Shown piece by piece: positions 42,941 to 52,504 of a stretch of DNA of 64,000 bases (positions are counted from its first letter, which is position 1; each line of letters starts with the position of its first letter). The notes under the pieces were generated by a model. That model searched no databases. It saw only the letters and a program-made list of their open reading frames with translations, and was not told where the DNA came from. Position numbers and translations under genes: made by a program. The DNA lies in the NCBI RefSeq assembly GCF_900101175.1, contig NZ_FNFQ01000002.1, positions 368,203 to 432,202 on the forward strand, given 5' to 3'. Source of the stretch: Stenotrophomonas pavanii. Lineage in GTDB: Bacteria; Pseudomonadota; Gammaproteobacteria; Xanthomonadales; Xanthomonadaceae.

Positions 42941-45304
42941 TCAGCTGGCGCACCACTCGCATTCGCTGATGTCGATGTCGTTGGAGCGCACGTAATAGGT
43001 GGTTTTCAGGCCTTGGCGCCAGGCGCTGAGGTGCAGCTCGAGCAGCGTGCTGGCGCGGATCGTGCTGGGCACGTACAGGTTGAAGCTGATCGACTGGTCG
43101 ACATGGCGCTGGCGGCGCGCGTTCTGGCGCACGCTGGCGAACTGGTCGACCTTGTAGGCGCCCTTCTCGTAGTACGGCCAGGTCTCCAACGACAGCCCCG
43201 GCGCCGCCACCGGCCGCCGGAAGTCCTTCTTCTCCTCGTAGTAGAACGCGCTGTAGATCGGGTCGATCGAGGCGGTGGAACCGGCGATCTGCGCGGTGCT
43301 CATGTTCGGCGCCACCGCCAGCAGCCAGCCGTTGCGCAGGCCGTGCGTGGCCACCTCGTGGGCCAGGCTGTCCCACGCGGCACCGCTGTAGTCGCGGTCG
43401 CGGAAGTAGCGGCCGTTGTGCCAGTCGCTGCCGGCGAACATCGGGTAGCTGTCCTTCTCCTTCGCCAGTTGCGCACTGGCCTGGATGGTCAGGAAATTGA
43501 TGCGCTCATACAGGCGGTCGGCCAGTTGTTCGGCCTCCGGTGAATCCCACTGGATCGCCTGCTGCGCCAGCAGGTGGTGCCAACCGAAGGTGCCCAGTCC
43601 GATCGCGCGGTACTTGCGGTTGGTGATCGTGGCCTGGGGCACCGGCAGCGCGTTGAGGTCGATCACGTTGTCGAGCATGCGCACCTGGATCGGGATCAGG
43701 CGCTCCAGCACATCGGTGGCCAGCAGGTCATCCGGCGCACGGATCGCGCGGCCGAGGTTGATCGAAGACAGGTTGCAGACCACGAAGTCGCCGGCACGCC
43801 GGGTCGTGACGATCTGGTCGCCGCTGACGATCTCCTGGATCATCCGCGTCGGGCTCATGTTCTGCAGGATCTCGGTGCACAGGTTGCTGGAATAGATCAT
43901 GCCGGCGTGCTTGTTCGGATTCCTGCGATTGACCTCGTCGCGGTAGAACAGGAACGGGTTGCCGGTCTCCAGCTGGCTGAGCATGATCCGCTTGAACAGA
44001 TCGATGGCCTTCACCGTGCGGCGGCTGATGCGCTCATCGGCCACCAGCTCGGCGTAGCGGTCGCGGAAGCTGCCCGAACCGCGGTTTTCGTCATAGACGT
44101 CCTGCAGGTACCAACCCTTGGCCTGCTTCACTTCGTGCGGGTCGAACAGGTACCAGTCGGCACGGCGCTCGACCGCCTCCATGAACAGGTCGGGCACGCA
44201 CACCGAGGTGAACACATCGTGCGCGCGCAGGCGTTGGTCACCGTTGTTCAGTCGCAGGTCCAGGAACGCTTCGATGTCGCGGTGCCAGATGTCCAGGTAC
44301 ACCGCCACCGCGCCCTTGCGCTGGCCGAGCTGATCAACCGACACCGCGGTGTTGTTGAGCTGCTTGATCCACGGCACCACGCCGCCGGAGGAGTTGGGCA
44401 CGCCGCGGATCGGTGCGCCGCTGCTGCGCACGTAGCCCAGGTAGGCACCCACGCCGCCGCCGTGCTTGGACACGCGGGCGATATCGGTGTTGGAGTCATA
44501 GATGCCCTGCAGGCTGTCGTCCACCGTATCGATGAAGCAGCTGGACAGCTGGCCGCCCACCTTGCCGGCGTTGGCCAGGGTCGGCGTGGCCACCGTCATG
44601 TACAGGTTGGACAATGCCCAGTACGCCTCGCCGACCAGCTGCATGCGCCGCTCGCGCGGCTTCTCTTCCTGCATGAGATACAGCGCGATGGTCAGCCAGC
44701 GCTCCTGCGGCAGTTCGTAGACTTCGCGGCTGCGGTCGCTGGCCAGGTAGCGCGTGGCCAACAGGTACAGGCCGTTGTAGGCGAACAGGCGGTCGCGCTC
44801 CGGGTCGATCATCTCGCCGGCCTGCTGCAGCTCTTCCTTCGAATAGCAGCGCAGGATGTCGTTGCTGTAGATGCCGCGGTCAGCCAGGCTTTCCTGCAGG
44901 CCCACGTAGGAGCCGTACTTCAGGCTGACATCGTAGAAGCGATTGCGGCTGGCACGCTTGTACAGGCGGCGCAGGTAGATGCGCGCGGCGAACTGCTCCC
45001 ACTCCGGCGCGACCAGGTCCACCCGCGATTCAGCCTCACGGATCAACAGATCGACCAGATCATCGGCAGTGATGCTCGGCTTGCGCTCGACCATCGCCTG
45101 CACCACGCGGCGGTAGTCGCTCACATCCAGCTGCGGGAACTCGGCATGCACGGCATCGATGCTGCGCTGCAGGCGCGCGGCGTCGAACGGCAGGCGGCGA
45201 TTGCCGGCCTCCTTGGTGATCCAGGTCGGCACGCGCTCGCCGCCAGCGCGCATGGCGTCGCCGGCGCCGGCCAGATCGGCCGCGCGGTAGGTGTTGTCGG
45301 TCAT
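42941..45304 (-). CDS. nrdA: ribonucleoside-diphosphate reductase, alpha subunit
   Basis: 787 residues. Catalytic cysteines: SSCFIDTVDDSLQ and NLCTEI with VVCNLSSINLG, and the C-terminal pair CEWC. N-terminal ATP-cone present (LPFDAARLQRSIDAVHAE, VQAMVERKPSITADDLVD). It makes deoxyribonucleotides aerobically with NrdB. Start ATG at 45304; the frame stays open another 320 bp but reads unlike protein. The transcript appears to go on through nrdB, flavodoxin and thioredoxin. Confidence 0.96.
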   Translation of the reverse strand: MTDNTYRAADLAGAGDAMRAGGERVPTWITKEAGNRRLPFDAARLQRSIDAVHAEFPQLDVSDYRRVVQAMVERKPSITADDLVDLLIREAESRVDLVAPEWEQFAARIYLRRLYKRASRNRFYDVSLKYGSYVGLQESLADRGIYSNDILRCYSKEELQQAGEMIDPERDRLFAYNGLYLLATRYLASDRSREVYELPQERWLTIALYLMQEEKPRERRMQLVGEAYWALSNLYMTVATPTLANAGKVGGQLSSCFIDTVDDSLQGIYDSNTDIARVSKHGGGVGAYLGYVRSSGAPIRGVPNSSGGVVPWIKQLNNTAVSVDQLGQRKGAVAVYLDIWHRDIEAFLDLRLNNGDQRLRAHDVFTSVCVPDLFMEAVERRADWYLFDPHEVKQAKGWYLQDVYDENRGSGSFRDRYAELVADERISRRTVKAIDLFKRIMLSQLETGNPFLFYRDEVNRRNPNKHAGMIYSSNLCTEILQNMSPTRMIQEIVSGDQIVTTRRAGDFVVCNLSSINLGRAIRAPDDLLATDVLERLIPIQVRMLDNVIDLNALPVPQATITNRKYRAIGLGTFGWHHLLAQQAIQWDSPEAEQLADRLYERINFLTIQASAQLAKEKDSYPMFAGSDWHNGRYFRDRDYSGAAWDSLAHEVATHGLRNGWLLAVAPNMSTAQIAGSTASIDPIYSAFYYEEKKDFRRPVAAPGLSLETWPYYEKGAYKVDQFASVRQNARRQRHVDQSISFNLYVPSTIRASTLLELHLSAWRQGLKTTYYVRSNDIDISECEWCAS

Positions 45305-45573
45305 GGTCCTGCGTCTCCAGGCTCGCACGCACTGCGGCGTCGATGCCGTGGCAGCCCTGCACGCGATACCGGCGCTCGGGGCGATCGGGGTGGGATGCCA
45401 AAGCGCGGGAACACCAGGTCGTCGGCAAGTGCCTGCGCCTGCGGCCGGTATCCGGGCCGTGGGGGCGACCTGTGTCCGCGCGATGGCGGCCGCGTCGACA
45501 CGGCAAGCCTTCAGGGGCGGGCCGCGGGACGTTTGCTGCATGTCCGGCGGCGGCGGCTGACCGGGAGTGACGG
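45305..45573 (-). other. long GC-rich leader of nrdA
   Basis: About 270 bp between the NrdR-like boxes and the nrdA ATG. No credible ORF. AGCCTGGAGACGCAGG at 45308-45323 resembles the 3' B12-box of cobalamin riboswitches, but the other conserved blocks are missing. It may be structured RNA; I cannot name it. Confidence 0.4.
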
Positions 45574-45621
45574 CCACAACATAGTGGGGATACTTCCAAC
45601 CGTCAACACAAGATGCGGTAA
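45574..45621. promoter_or_regulatory. candidate pair of NrdR boxes
   Basis: Two 16-nt sites (45574-45589 and 45606-45621) each match about 9-10 positions of the NrdR box and lie exactly 32 bp apart, the usual three-turn spacing of NrdR pairs. NrdR represses ribonucleotide reductase genes in most bacteria. Confidence 0.45.
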
Positions 45622-45735
45622 TCACGACATGCCGCGACGATCCGTCGCAGGATGCCGTGTTGCACCCGCAGCACCTTGTCGACGCGGCGCACGTCCCCAG
45701 TTCGGTACAACATCACTTTCTCCGGAACCTCGCTC

Positions 45736-46713
45736 ATGCGCGCTGCCCAGTACCCCTCGTTCGGCGATCCGGCCGACGTCCTTGCCATCGCCGATGCCGC
45801 CCTGCCCGAGCCCGGCCCCGGCGAGGTGCGCATCCGCACTGTGCTGGCCTCGATCCACAACCACGACCTACTGACCGTGCGCGGGCTGTATGGCTACAAG
45901 CCGACGCTGCCGGCGATTGGCGGCAGCGAAGCACTGGGCGTGGTCGACGCACTGGGCGACGGCGTCGACGGCCTGCAGATCGGCCAACGCGTCGCCGCCG
46001 CATCGGTGCACGGCACCTGGGCCGAGGCGTTCGTCGCACCGGCCCGCATGGTGATCCCGATGCCGGAAGCGATCCCGGACGAAACCGCTGCACAGCTGAT
46101 CGCCATGCCGCTGAGCGCATTGATGCTGCTGGAATTCCTGCACGTCGAGCCGGGCCAGTGGATCGTGCAGAACACTGCCAACGGCGCGGTGGGCAAGTCG
46201 CTGGCGATGCTGGCGCGGGCGCGCGGCGTGCACGTGGCCAACCTGGTGCGCAATGCCGATGCGGTCGCGCAGCTGCAGGCGCTGGGCATCGATCATGTGT
46301 TCGACACCTCGGTGGACGGCTGGAAGGATCGTGTGCGTGCAGCGACCGGCGAAGCGCAGGCGGCGGCCGCGGTGGATTCCATCGGTGGCGACGCCAGCGG
46401 TGACCTGGTCGACCTGCTCGGCCACCACGGCACGCTGGTCTCGTTCGGTGTGATGAGCGGCGAACCGATGCGCATCCCGGCCGGCGGCCTGATCTACAAG
46501 GAGGCCACGGTGAAGGGCTTCTGGGGCAGCAAGGTCAGCCAGGCGATGGCGGTGGAAGACAAGCGCCGGCTGGTGGGTGAGCTGCTCAAGCGTGCGGCCA
46601 GCGGCGAACTGACCTTGCCGGTGGAGAAGATCTTCGCGCTGGACGACATCGCCCAGGCGGCGAAGGCCGGCGCCGGTTCGGGCCGCAACGGCAAGGTGCT
46701 GCTGCGGCCTTGA
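45736..46713 (+). CDS. zinc-type alcohol dehydrogenase-like / quinone reductase family protein
   Basis: 325 residues, medium-chain dehydrogenase fold. N-terminal GroES part (PEPGPGEVRIRTVLASIHNHD, GGSEALGVVDALGDGV) and a nucleotide-binding part (QNTANGAVGKSLAMLARARG). No structural-zinc cysteines are present, so it belongs with the quinone/enoyl reductase branch (MECR-like). NADPH-dependent; substrate unknown. Divergent from nrdA, alone. Confidence 0.85.
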   Translation: MRAAQYPSFGDPADVLAIADAALPEPGPGEVRIRTVLASIHNHDLLTVRGLYGYKPTLPAIGGSEALGVVDALGDGVDGLQIGQRVAAASVHGTWAEAFVAPARMVIPMPEAIPDETAAQLIAMPLSALMLLEFLHVEPGQWIVQNTANGAVGKSLAMLARARGVHVANLVRNADAVAQLQALGIDHVFDTSVDGWKDRVRAATGEAQAAAAVDSIGGDASGDLVDLLGHHGTLVSFGVMSGEPMRIPAGGLIYKEATVKGFWGSKVSQAMAVEDKRRLVGELLKRAASGELTLPVEKIFALDDIAQAAKAGAGSGRNGKVLLRP

Positions 46714-46727
46714 GGATCGGACAACCG

Positions 46728-46764
46728 GGGTCAGATCCCTTTCCGTTGCAAAGGGATCTGACCC
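46728..46764. terminator. hairpin after the dehydrogenase gene
   Basis: GGGTCAGATCCCTTT pairs with AAAGGGATCTGACCC around a 6-7 nt loop, 15 bp after the stop. Second full copy of the GGGTCAGA hairpin family in this window. Confidence 0.7.
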
Positions 46765-46914
46765 GCGCGAGCGGGTGCGCGTCAGAGCTCCGCGGCCCTT
46801 GCACCGTTCGTTAAGAACCTGTGATGTATAACTGAATGCGCTTTCGTCATTGGAAGGCGTACTTGCCTGCATGCGGTACTGACGGCTCCTCCCCCGTTCG
46901 GCGTTGTCGCTTCC

Positions 46915-49542
46915 ATGTACCGCACCACCCTGAACCTGCTTGCCGGCGCGATCGCGCTGGGCCTCACCGCCGGCGCTGCCGGCGCCGCTGAAACCGCCGA
47001 CTCCGGCAAGGACAGCACCACCCTGGGCACCGTGCTGGTGACCGGCTCCAACATCAAGCGCAGCGACACCGCCGGGCCGAATCCGGTGCAGATCGTCAGC
47101 CGCGAACAGATCGAGCAGACCGGTCGCTCCACCCTCACCGACGTGCTGCGCAACCTGTCGGCCAATGCCGGCAACAGCTTCGACGAGCAGTACACCGGCA
47201 GCTTCGCCGCCGGCTCGGCTTCGATCGGCCTGCGTGGCCTGTCGCCGAAGAACACGCTGGTGCTGGTCAACGGCTATCGCGTGTCCAACTTCGGCTTCGC
47301 GCTCAACACGCAGGACACCTTCGTCGACCTCAACGCGCTGCCGATCAGCGCGGTTGAACGCATCGAAGTGCTGAAGGATGGGGCCTCGGCGGTGTACGGT
47401 TCCGATGCCATTGCCGGCGTCATCAACATCATCCTGCGCAGGAACTTCCAGGGCCTGGAAGTCGGCGGTGGTTTCGGTGCCGCCACCCAGGGCGGCCTGG
47501 ACGAACGCAAGGCCAACCTGCTGGCCGGCTTCGGTGACCTCGAACAGCAGGGTTGGAACGTGCTGTTCGGGCTGGACCTGCTCAAGCGTGATCGGCTTGA
47601 TGCAGACCAGCGCGCCTATACCCGCAGCGGCGATTTCCGCGACAGGCCCGGTGGCCGCCTGGCCGGCTGGTCCACCGCCGGTGGCAACTGGCTGTCCAAT
47701 CCGCGCGCACCGCAGCCGTTCGCCAACTGCCCGGACGGCAGCCAGTTGCGCCCCTACAGCGATTTCGGCAGCACCCTGCCCGGCCAGGCCTGTGCCTTCA
47801 ACGCGCAGCCGTTCAAGACCCTGCAGCCCGGCGCCGAGCGCCTGCAGGCATCGTTGAGCGCGACCTACCGCTTCAATGACAGCGTCGAGGCCTTCGCCGA
47901 CGTGCTGTACAGCCACAACAAGGCCGACCAGATCTTCAGCGCGCCGCTGACCGTGGGCCCGGGCCTGCGCGCGTACAACCCGGCCACCGGCACGCTGATC
48001 GACGTGCCGGCGGTGCTGCCGGTCGGCCACCCGAACAACCCCGGCAGCACGCCGCTGCCGTTCGAGTACACCTTCTTCGATCTGGGCCCGCGCCTGAAGG
48101 ACAACACGCAGGTGTTCTACCGCGCCCTGGCCGGCGTGCGCGGCAGCGGCGAACGCTGGGACTGGGAAGTGGCAGCGCTGACCTCGCAGAGCGCGCAGCG
48201 CGAATACGTCGACAATTTCGTCAACCGCTACGCGTTCGAACAGATCCTGCGCGATGGCAGCTACAACTTCCTCAACCCGTCCAGCACGCCGGGTGCGCTG
48301 GATGCACTGCGCCTGCAGACCAAGCGCCCGGGTTGGTACAGGCTGCACTCCTTGAACGTGAAGGCCTCGACCTCGCTGTGGGAACTGCCGGCTGGTGCGG
48401 TCGGCTTCGCCTGGGGCGCCGAGTTCCGCAAGGAGTCGCTGGACGCGCGTACCAGTGCACAGGTGCTGTCGGGCACCGAACTGCGCCCGGCGATCAACGT
48501 GGTCAACGGCGAACGCCAGGTCAGCGCCGCCTACGCCGAGCTGAGCGTGCCGCTGCACCGCACGCTGGAACTGCAGGTGGCCGGCCGCGGCGACCACTAC
48601 GACGATTTCGGCAACGCGTTCTCGCCGAAGGTGGCGCTGCGCTGGCAGCCGCTGGACAGCCTGCTGCTGCGCGGCTCGTTCTCGCGCGGCTTCCGCGCAC
48701 CGTCGCTGCCGGAAATCGCACCGGGCCAGACCATCAGCTACGGCTCGGTGATCGATCCGCTGGACCCGCTGCAGCCCGGCGGCAGCCGTGGCGTGACCAA
48801 CATCCGCACCGGCAACCCGGACCTGAAGGCCGAACGCTCGCGCAACTTCAACGTGGGCGCGATGTGGTCGCCGGACGGCGATACCAGCATCGGCCTGGAC
48901 TGGTACCGCATCGAGCAGGACAACCTGGTCAAGCCGGACAGCGCGCAGTTCATCGTCGACAATCCGGCGCTGTTCCCCGGCCGCGTGCAGCGTGATGCAC
49001 AGGGGCGCATCCAGTTCATCACCAACCAGTACGCCAATCAGGGCGAGCTGACCACCTCCGGACTGGACCTGGAGGCCAATCGCAGCTTCCGCACCGAGGG
49101 CTGGGGCACCTTCACCGTCGCCGGCAGCTGGACCCATCTGCTCAGTTTCAAGCAGCCGCTGGTGGCCGGCCAGGCGCCCTATGACGGGGCCGGCAACAAC
49201 CGCCACGGCGCGCTGCCACGCACCCGCGGCACCACGTCGCTGAACTGGGCGGTGGGCGACTGGAGCAGCACGCTGAGCCTGCAGTACGTGAGCGGTTACG
49301 ACCAGCGCGTGGCGACGGCCACCAGCAATCCGGGCCTGCGCGACCGCGTCAAGCCGTACCACCAGCTGGACCTGTACGTGGCGTATGAAGGCATCGCCAA
49401 CACCACGCTGTCGTTGTCGGTGCTGAACCTGACCGACAAGGACCCGCCGTTCGATCCGGCCGGTGGCTCCAACGGTTTCGACATCAGCCAGTACAACCTG
49501 CGCGGGCAGTTCGTTTCGCTGGGGGCGCGCTACCGGTTCTGA
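46915..49542 (+). CDS. TonB-dependent receptor
   Basis: 875 residues. Signal peptide (LLAGAIALGLTAGAAGA), plug domain (TGSNIKRSDTAGPNPVQIV, RSTLTDVLRNLSANAGNSF, NTLVLVNGYRVS, ALPISAVERIEVLKDGASAVYGSDAIAG, split by short loops) and a long beta-barrel ending FVSLGARYRF. The TGSNIKR opening and NxxxVLVNG pattern place it with the carbohydrate/peptide-type receptors of xanthomonads rather than siderophore receptors; no Fur box is seen. Substrate unknown. Confidence 0.92.
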   Translation: MYRTTLNLLAGAIALGLTAGAAGAAETADSGKDSTTLGTVLVTGSNIKRSDTAGPNPVQIVSREQIEQTGRSTLTDVLRNLSANAGNSFDEQYTGSFAAGSASIGLRGLSPKNTLVLVNGYRVSNFGFALNTQDTFVDLNALPISAVERIEVLKDGASAVYGSDAIAGVINIILRRNFQGLEVGGGFGAATQGGLDERKANLLAGFGDLEQQGWNVLFGLDLLKRDRLDADQRAYTRSGDFRDRPGGRLAGWSTAGGNWLSNPRAPQPFANCPDGSQLRPYSDFGSTLPGQACAFNAQPFKTLQPGAERLQASLSATYRFNDSVEAFADVLYSHNKADQIFSAPLTVGPGLRAYNPATGTLIDVPAVLPVGHPNNPGSTPLPFEYTFFDLGPRLKDNTQVFYRALAGVRGSGERWDWEVAALTSQSAQREYVDNFVNRYAFEQILRDGSYNFLNPSSTPGALDALRLQTKRPGWYRLHSLNVKASTSLWELPAGAVGFAWGAEFRKESLDARTSAQVLSGTELRPAINVVNGERQVSAAYAELSVPLHRTLELQVAGRGDHYDDFGNAFSPKVALRWQPLDSLLLRGSFSRGFRAPSLPEIAPGQTISYGSVIDPLDPLQPGGSRGVTNIRTGNPDLKAERSRNFNVGAMWSPDGDTSIGLDWYRIEQDNLVKPDSAQFIVDNPALFPGRVQRDAQGRIQFITNQYANQGELTTSGLDLEANRSFRTEGWGTFTVAGSWTHLLSFKQPLVAGQAPYDGAGNNRHGALPRTRGTTSLNWAVGDWSSTLSLQYVSGYDQRVATATSNPGLRDRVKPYHQLDLYVAYEGIANTTLSLSVLNLTDKDPPFDPAGGSNGFDISQYNLRGQFVSLGARYRF

Positions 49543-49583
49543 TGCACCAACGGGGCGGCGGTGAAGCGCCGCCCCGTCCGCGT

Positions 49584-49606
49584 TGCCGGCCAGCGGCCGG
49601 CACTAC
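49584..49606. repeat. single SMAG palindrome
   Basis: Inverted copy of the TGCCGGCC type, 42 bp after the TonB receptor stop, 9 bp before a duplicated segment of betT. Confidence 0.9.
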
Positions 49607-49614
49607 CATCAACG

Positions 49615-49720
49615 TGCATCACCGGCTCAGGTGCAGGAACTGCAGGTGCCGTTCGTACTGGCTGATGATGTCGTTGATGATCTGCTTGCGGCTGTAGCCG
49701 ACCAGGTCATAGTCCTGGCT
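49615..49720. repeat. 106-bp duplicate of the betT 3' end (outer copy)
   Basis: Identical base for base to 49838-49943, which holds the last ~34 codons of the betT-type gene plus 4 bp past its stop. Direct orientation, offset 223 bp. The copy is cut off from any start codon and so is a gene fragment. Confidence 0.95.
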
Positions 49721-49734
49721 CCGCCCTGTCCGCA

Positions 49735-49822
49735 GTAGAGTCGACTGTCAGTCGACTCGCGCGCGAAGCGCGGGCCATTCGATGTCCGCAAGCAGGAGCA
49801 GTCGACTAACAGTCGACTCTAC
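49735..49822. repeat. GTAG palindrome pair, AGTCGACT arm type
   Basis: GTAG + AGTCGACT + GTC + AGTCGACT at 49735-49757 and an inverted copy at 49800-49822, facing each other inside the spacer between the two betT 3' copies. Same 4+8+3+8 plan with a different arm. Confidence 0.88.
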
Positions 49823-49837
49823 CCATCCAGGCGTTCC

Positions 49838-49943
49838 TGCATCACCGGCTCAGGTGCAGGAACTGCAGGTGCCGTTCGTACTGGCTGATGATGTCGTTGA
49901 TGATCTGCTTGCGGCTGTAGCCGACCAGGTCATAGTCCTGGCT
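49838..49943. repeat. 106-bp direct repeat (inner copy, within betT)
   Basis: Inner member of the perfect 106-bp duplication; it encodes the BetT C-terminus (EGSQDYDLVGYSRKQ onward, partly). Confidence 0.95.
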
Positions 49944-51821
49944 GCCTTCGAACAGGTGCACTTCAGCGCGGTAGTAGCGCTGGTTGCGCAGCTGCTGGGC
50001 GGCGAACGACGGGGTCAGGTAGCCGCTCAGGATCACCCGGTACAGGAAGTCCTGCTGCTCGCCGTGGTTCACCGTCAGCTCCATGTCGCCGGCCTCGAAG
50101 CGGGTGGCCACGTCCCAGCCCTGCCCGCGCAGCTGTTCGGCCACCGCCTCCATCGCCGGCTTCACCGTGTCGTCCATGAAGCGGTAGACCTGGTCGCGCA
50201 CCGGGAAGTGCATGGCCTGGCTCAGGCGCTGGCGCCAGCCCTGGTGGTGGCGGTCGTCGCCGATCAGCGGCGAGGGCCGGTACTGCAGCGCGCGCTTGCG
50301 GTGCGATTCATCACTGAAGGCGCGGGTCAGGCCCCACATCATCAGCAGCAGCACCGCCGAGAACGGCAGCGACGCCAGTACCACCGCGGATTTGAGCGCG
50401 TCGATGCTGCCGGCCAGCAGCAGCCCGGCGGTCAGCACGGCGATCACCGTGCCCCAGAACACGCGCAGCCAACGCGGGCCATCGTCCTCCGGTGCACCGC
50501 CGTGCGAGGACAGCGTGGACAACACCACCGCCCCCGAGTCGGCCGAGGTCACGAAGAAGATGAAGCTGACCAGCACCGTCACCGCGATCACCGTGCGGCT
50601 CCACGGGTAGCTGTCCAGCAGTGCATACAGCACCGTCGGCGGATCATTCACCGCCAGCTGTGCCAGCTGCTGCTGGCCGTGGTGCAGTACCTGGTCCAGC
50701 GCGCTGTTGCCGAAGATCGACAGCCAGGCCAGGGTGAAGCCCAGCGGGATGAGCAGCACGCCGAACACGAATTCGCGGATGGTGCGGCCACGCGAGATGC
50801 GCGCGATGAACAGGCCGACGAACGGCGCCCAGCCGATCCACCAGGCCCAGTAGAACACTGTCCAGCCGCCCAGCCATTCCGGCCGGCCACCGTAGGCGTA
50901 CACGTCGAAGCTCTTGCTGACCACGCTGCCCAGATAGTCGCCCAGGTTCTGCATCAGCGTACTCAGCAGGTACTGGGTAGGGCCGGCGCACAGCATGAAC
51001 AGCACCAGCGCGATCGCCAGCAGCATGTTGATGTTGGCCATCCAGCGCACGCCCTTCTCCACGCCTGATACCGCCACGGCCACCGCCGCGCCCATCATGC
51101 TGACCACCAGGATGATCTGCACCAGGTTGGAGTGCGGGATGTTGAACAGGTGCGACAGGCCCGCATTGAGGTGCAGCACGCCGAAGCCCATGTCGGCGCC
51201 GATGCCGAACACGGTGGCGACGATGCCCAGCGCATCCACGGTGTAGCCGATCGGGCCGTTGATGCGCTTGCCGATCAGCGGATAGAGCGCCGAGCGCAGT
51301 GCCAGCGGCAGGTTGTGGCGGTAGGCGAAGTAGGCCATCGCCATTGCTGCGAGCGCGAACACGCCCCAGCCGTGCAGGCCCCAGTGCAGGAACAGCAGCT
51401 GCATGGCCTGGCGCGCGCCGGCCTCGCCCGCCGCCGGGTCGCCCTGCGGCGGCTGCAGGTAATGGGTCAGCGGTTCGGATACGCAGAAGAAGAACAGGGT
51501 GATGCTGATGCCAGCGGCGAACAGCATGCCGGCCCACGAGAGATAGCTGAACTCCGGCTCGTCATGGTCGGCGCCGAGCTTGATGCCACCGTACTTGGAC
51601 AGCGCCACGCCGACCACAAACACCAGGTACAGGGTCATCGCGAGCAGGTAGTACCAGCCGACATTCAGGGCGGCCCAGTCCTGGGCCTGCAGCAGCAGGC
51701 GGCCCGCACCGAGCGGATACAGGCTGACAAACAGCGCGAACGCCACGACAACGATCGCCGCGAAGGCGAACACAGGCCGAAGGGTGCGCACCGGGGATTG
51801 TTGCGGCTCCAGTACATCCAT
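49842..51821 (-). CDS. betT: BCCT family choline/betaine transporter (BetT type)
   Basis: 659 residues, 12 helices. Family core FYWAWWIGWAPFVGLFIARISRGRTIREF and a periplasmic helix 3-4 region with GIGADMGFGVLHLNAGL. A ~130-residue hydrophilic C-terminal tail, as in BetT, senses osmotic strength. It takes up choline or glycine betaine with protons. No betAB or betI genes are in the window. The last 34 codons are duplicated downstream. Confidence 0.92.
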   Translation of the reverse strand: MDVLEPQQSPVRTLRPVFAFAAIVVVAFALFVSLYPLGAGRLLLQAQDWAALNVGWYYLLAMTLYLVFVVGVALSKYGGIKLGADHDEPEFSYLSWAGMLFAAGISITLFFFCVSEPLTHYLQPPQGDPAAGEAGARQAMQLLFLHWGLHGWGVFALAAMAMAYFAYRHNLPLALRSALYPLIGKRINGPIGYTVDALGIVATVFGIGADMGFGVLHLNAGLSHLFNIPHSNLVQIILVVSMMGAAVAVAVSGVEKGVRWMANINMLLAIALVLFMLCAGPTQYLLSTLMQNLGDYLGSVVSKSFDVYAYGGRPEWLGGWTVFYWAWWIGWAPFVGLFIARISRGRTIREFVFGVLLIPLGFTLAWLSIFGNSALDQVLHHGQQQLAQLAVNDPPTVLYALLDSYPWSRTVIAVTVLVSFIFFVTSADSGAVVLSTLSSHGGAPEDDGPRWLRVFWGTVIAVLTAGLLLAGSIDALKSAVVLASLPFSAVLLLMMWGLTRAFSDESHRKRALQYRPSPLIGDDRHHQGWRQRLSQAMHFPVRDQVYRFMDDTVKPAMEAVAEQLRGQGWDVATRFEAGDMELTVNHGEQQDFLYRVILSGYLTPSFAAQQLRNQRYYRAEVHLFEGSQDYDLVGYSRKQIINDIISQYERHLQFLHLSR

Positions 51822-52014
51822 GGGGCGGCGTTCTCCGGTAGATCAAAGGGTTAGCCGACCAATTCTGGCTGAACCGCAGTGGACGGCGCATGAAGTCGCG
51901 GCCTGCCTGCATCAGCCAGCCCCGCATTTCCGTGCTATCACGCGCGCGCCGGCACGCTTGTTTCGGGTTTGACCGCACGCGCCGGAACAGACCCGGACCG
52001 CGCGCGCCATCCCA
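51822..52014. other. spacer upstream of betT
   Basis: 193 bp between the betT start and the end of the VOC gene. GGAG precedes the betT ATG by about 12 nt. No repeat or RNA gene seen. Confidence 0.4.
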
Positions 52015-52395
52015 TCACGACAGGGCGTGCACTGCACACAGCTTGTTGCCATCCGGATCGCGCAGGTAGGCCAGGAACAGCTCGCGACCAGCCATGGTGC
52101 GGACGCCCGCCGGGTCTTCAATGGCGGTGCCGCCGTGGGCCACGCCCGCATCCTGCCAACCACGCACGGCCTCGGCACTGCCAAGGCTGAAGCCGATGGT
52201 GCCACCGTTGGCACGACACGCCGGTTGCCCGTCGATCGGCGCGGTCACGCCGAACATCCGCCCATCCTTGAAGTACAGCAGCCGGCCCTTCTCGTCGAAC
52301 ACGCCCGGGCGTGCCCCCATCGCGGCGAACAGGGCGTCGTAGAAGCGGCGCGCGGCATCCATGTCGTTCGTTCCGACGGTGATGTGGCTGAACAT
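52015..52395 (-). CDS. VOC family (glyoxalase/bleomycin resistance-like) protein
   Basis: 126 residues, paired beta-alpha-beta-beta-beta modules. FSHITVGTNDMDAARRFYDALF and C-terminal ELFLAYLRDPDGNKLCAVH are typical VOC metal-site segments. Start ATG at 52395. A lone metal-dependent lyase, isomerase or binding protein; substrate unknown. Confidence 0.85.
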   Translation of the reverse strand: MFSHITVGTNDMDAARRFYDALFAAMGARPGVFDEKGRLLYFKDGRMFGVTAPIDGQPACRANGGTIGFSLGSAEAVRGWQDAGVAHGGTAIEDPAGVRTMAGRELFLAYLRDPDGNKLCAVHALS

Positions 52396-52504
52396 GCGGG
52401 CACTCCATGTGGAAAACCGCAGTGTCGATGAGCGCAGGTGACTTCGCAAATCGCGCACCGGTGCCGCCATGCTCGCGAGCCGCCACGCGCGAAAGGACCC
52501 GGTG

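Noticed and set aside
45305-45323. Adenosylcobalamin riboswitch before nrdA
   Set aside because: Only the 3' B12-box-like stretch is visible. The GC-rich core block and the other conserved segments are not found in the 270-bp leader.
46800-46914. Fur box before the 875-residue TonB receptor
   Set aside because: AT-rich stretches are present but no 19-bp site matches the consensus well enough.
45868-49362. Minus-strand open frame of over 1100 codons opposite the dehydrogenase and TonB receptor
   Set aside because: It spans two well-supported genes in antisense and has no recognisable motif; a GC-driven shadow.
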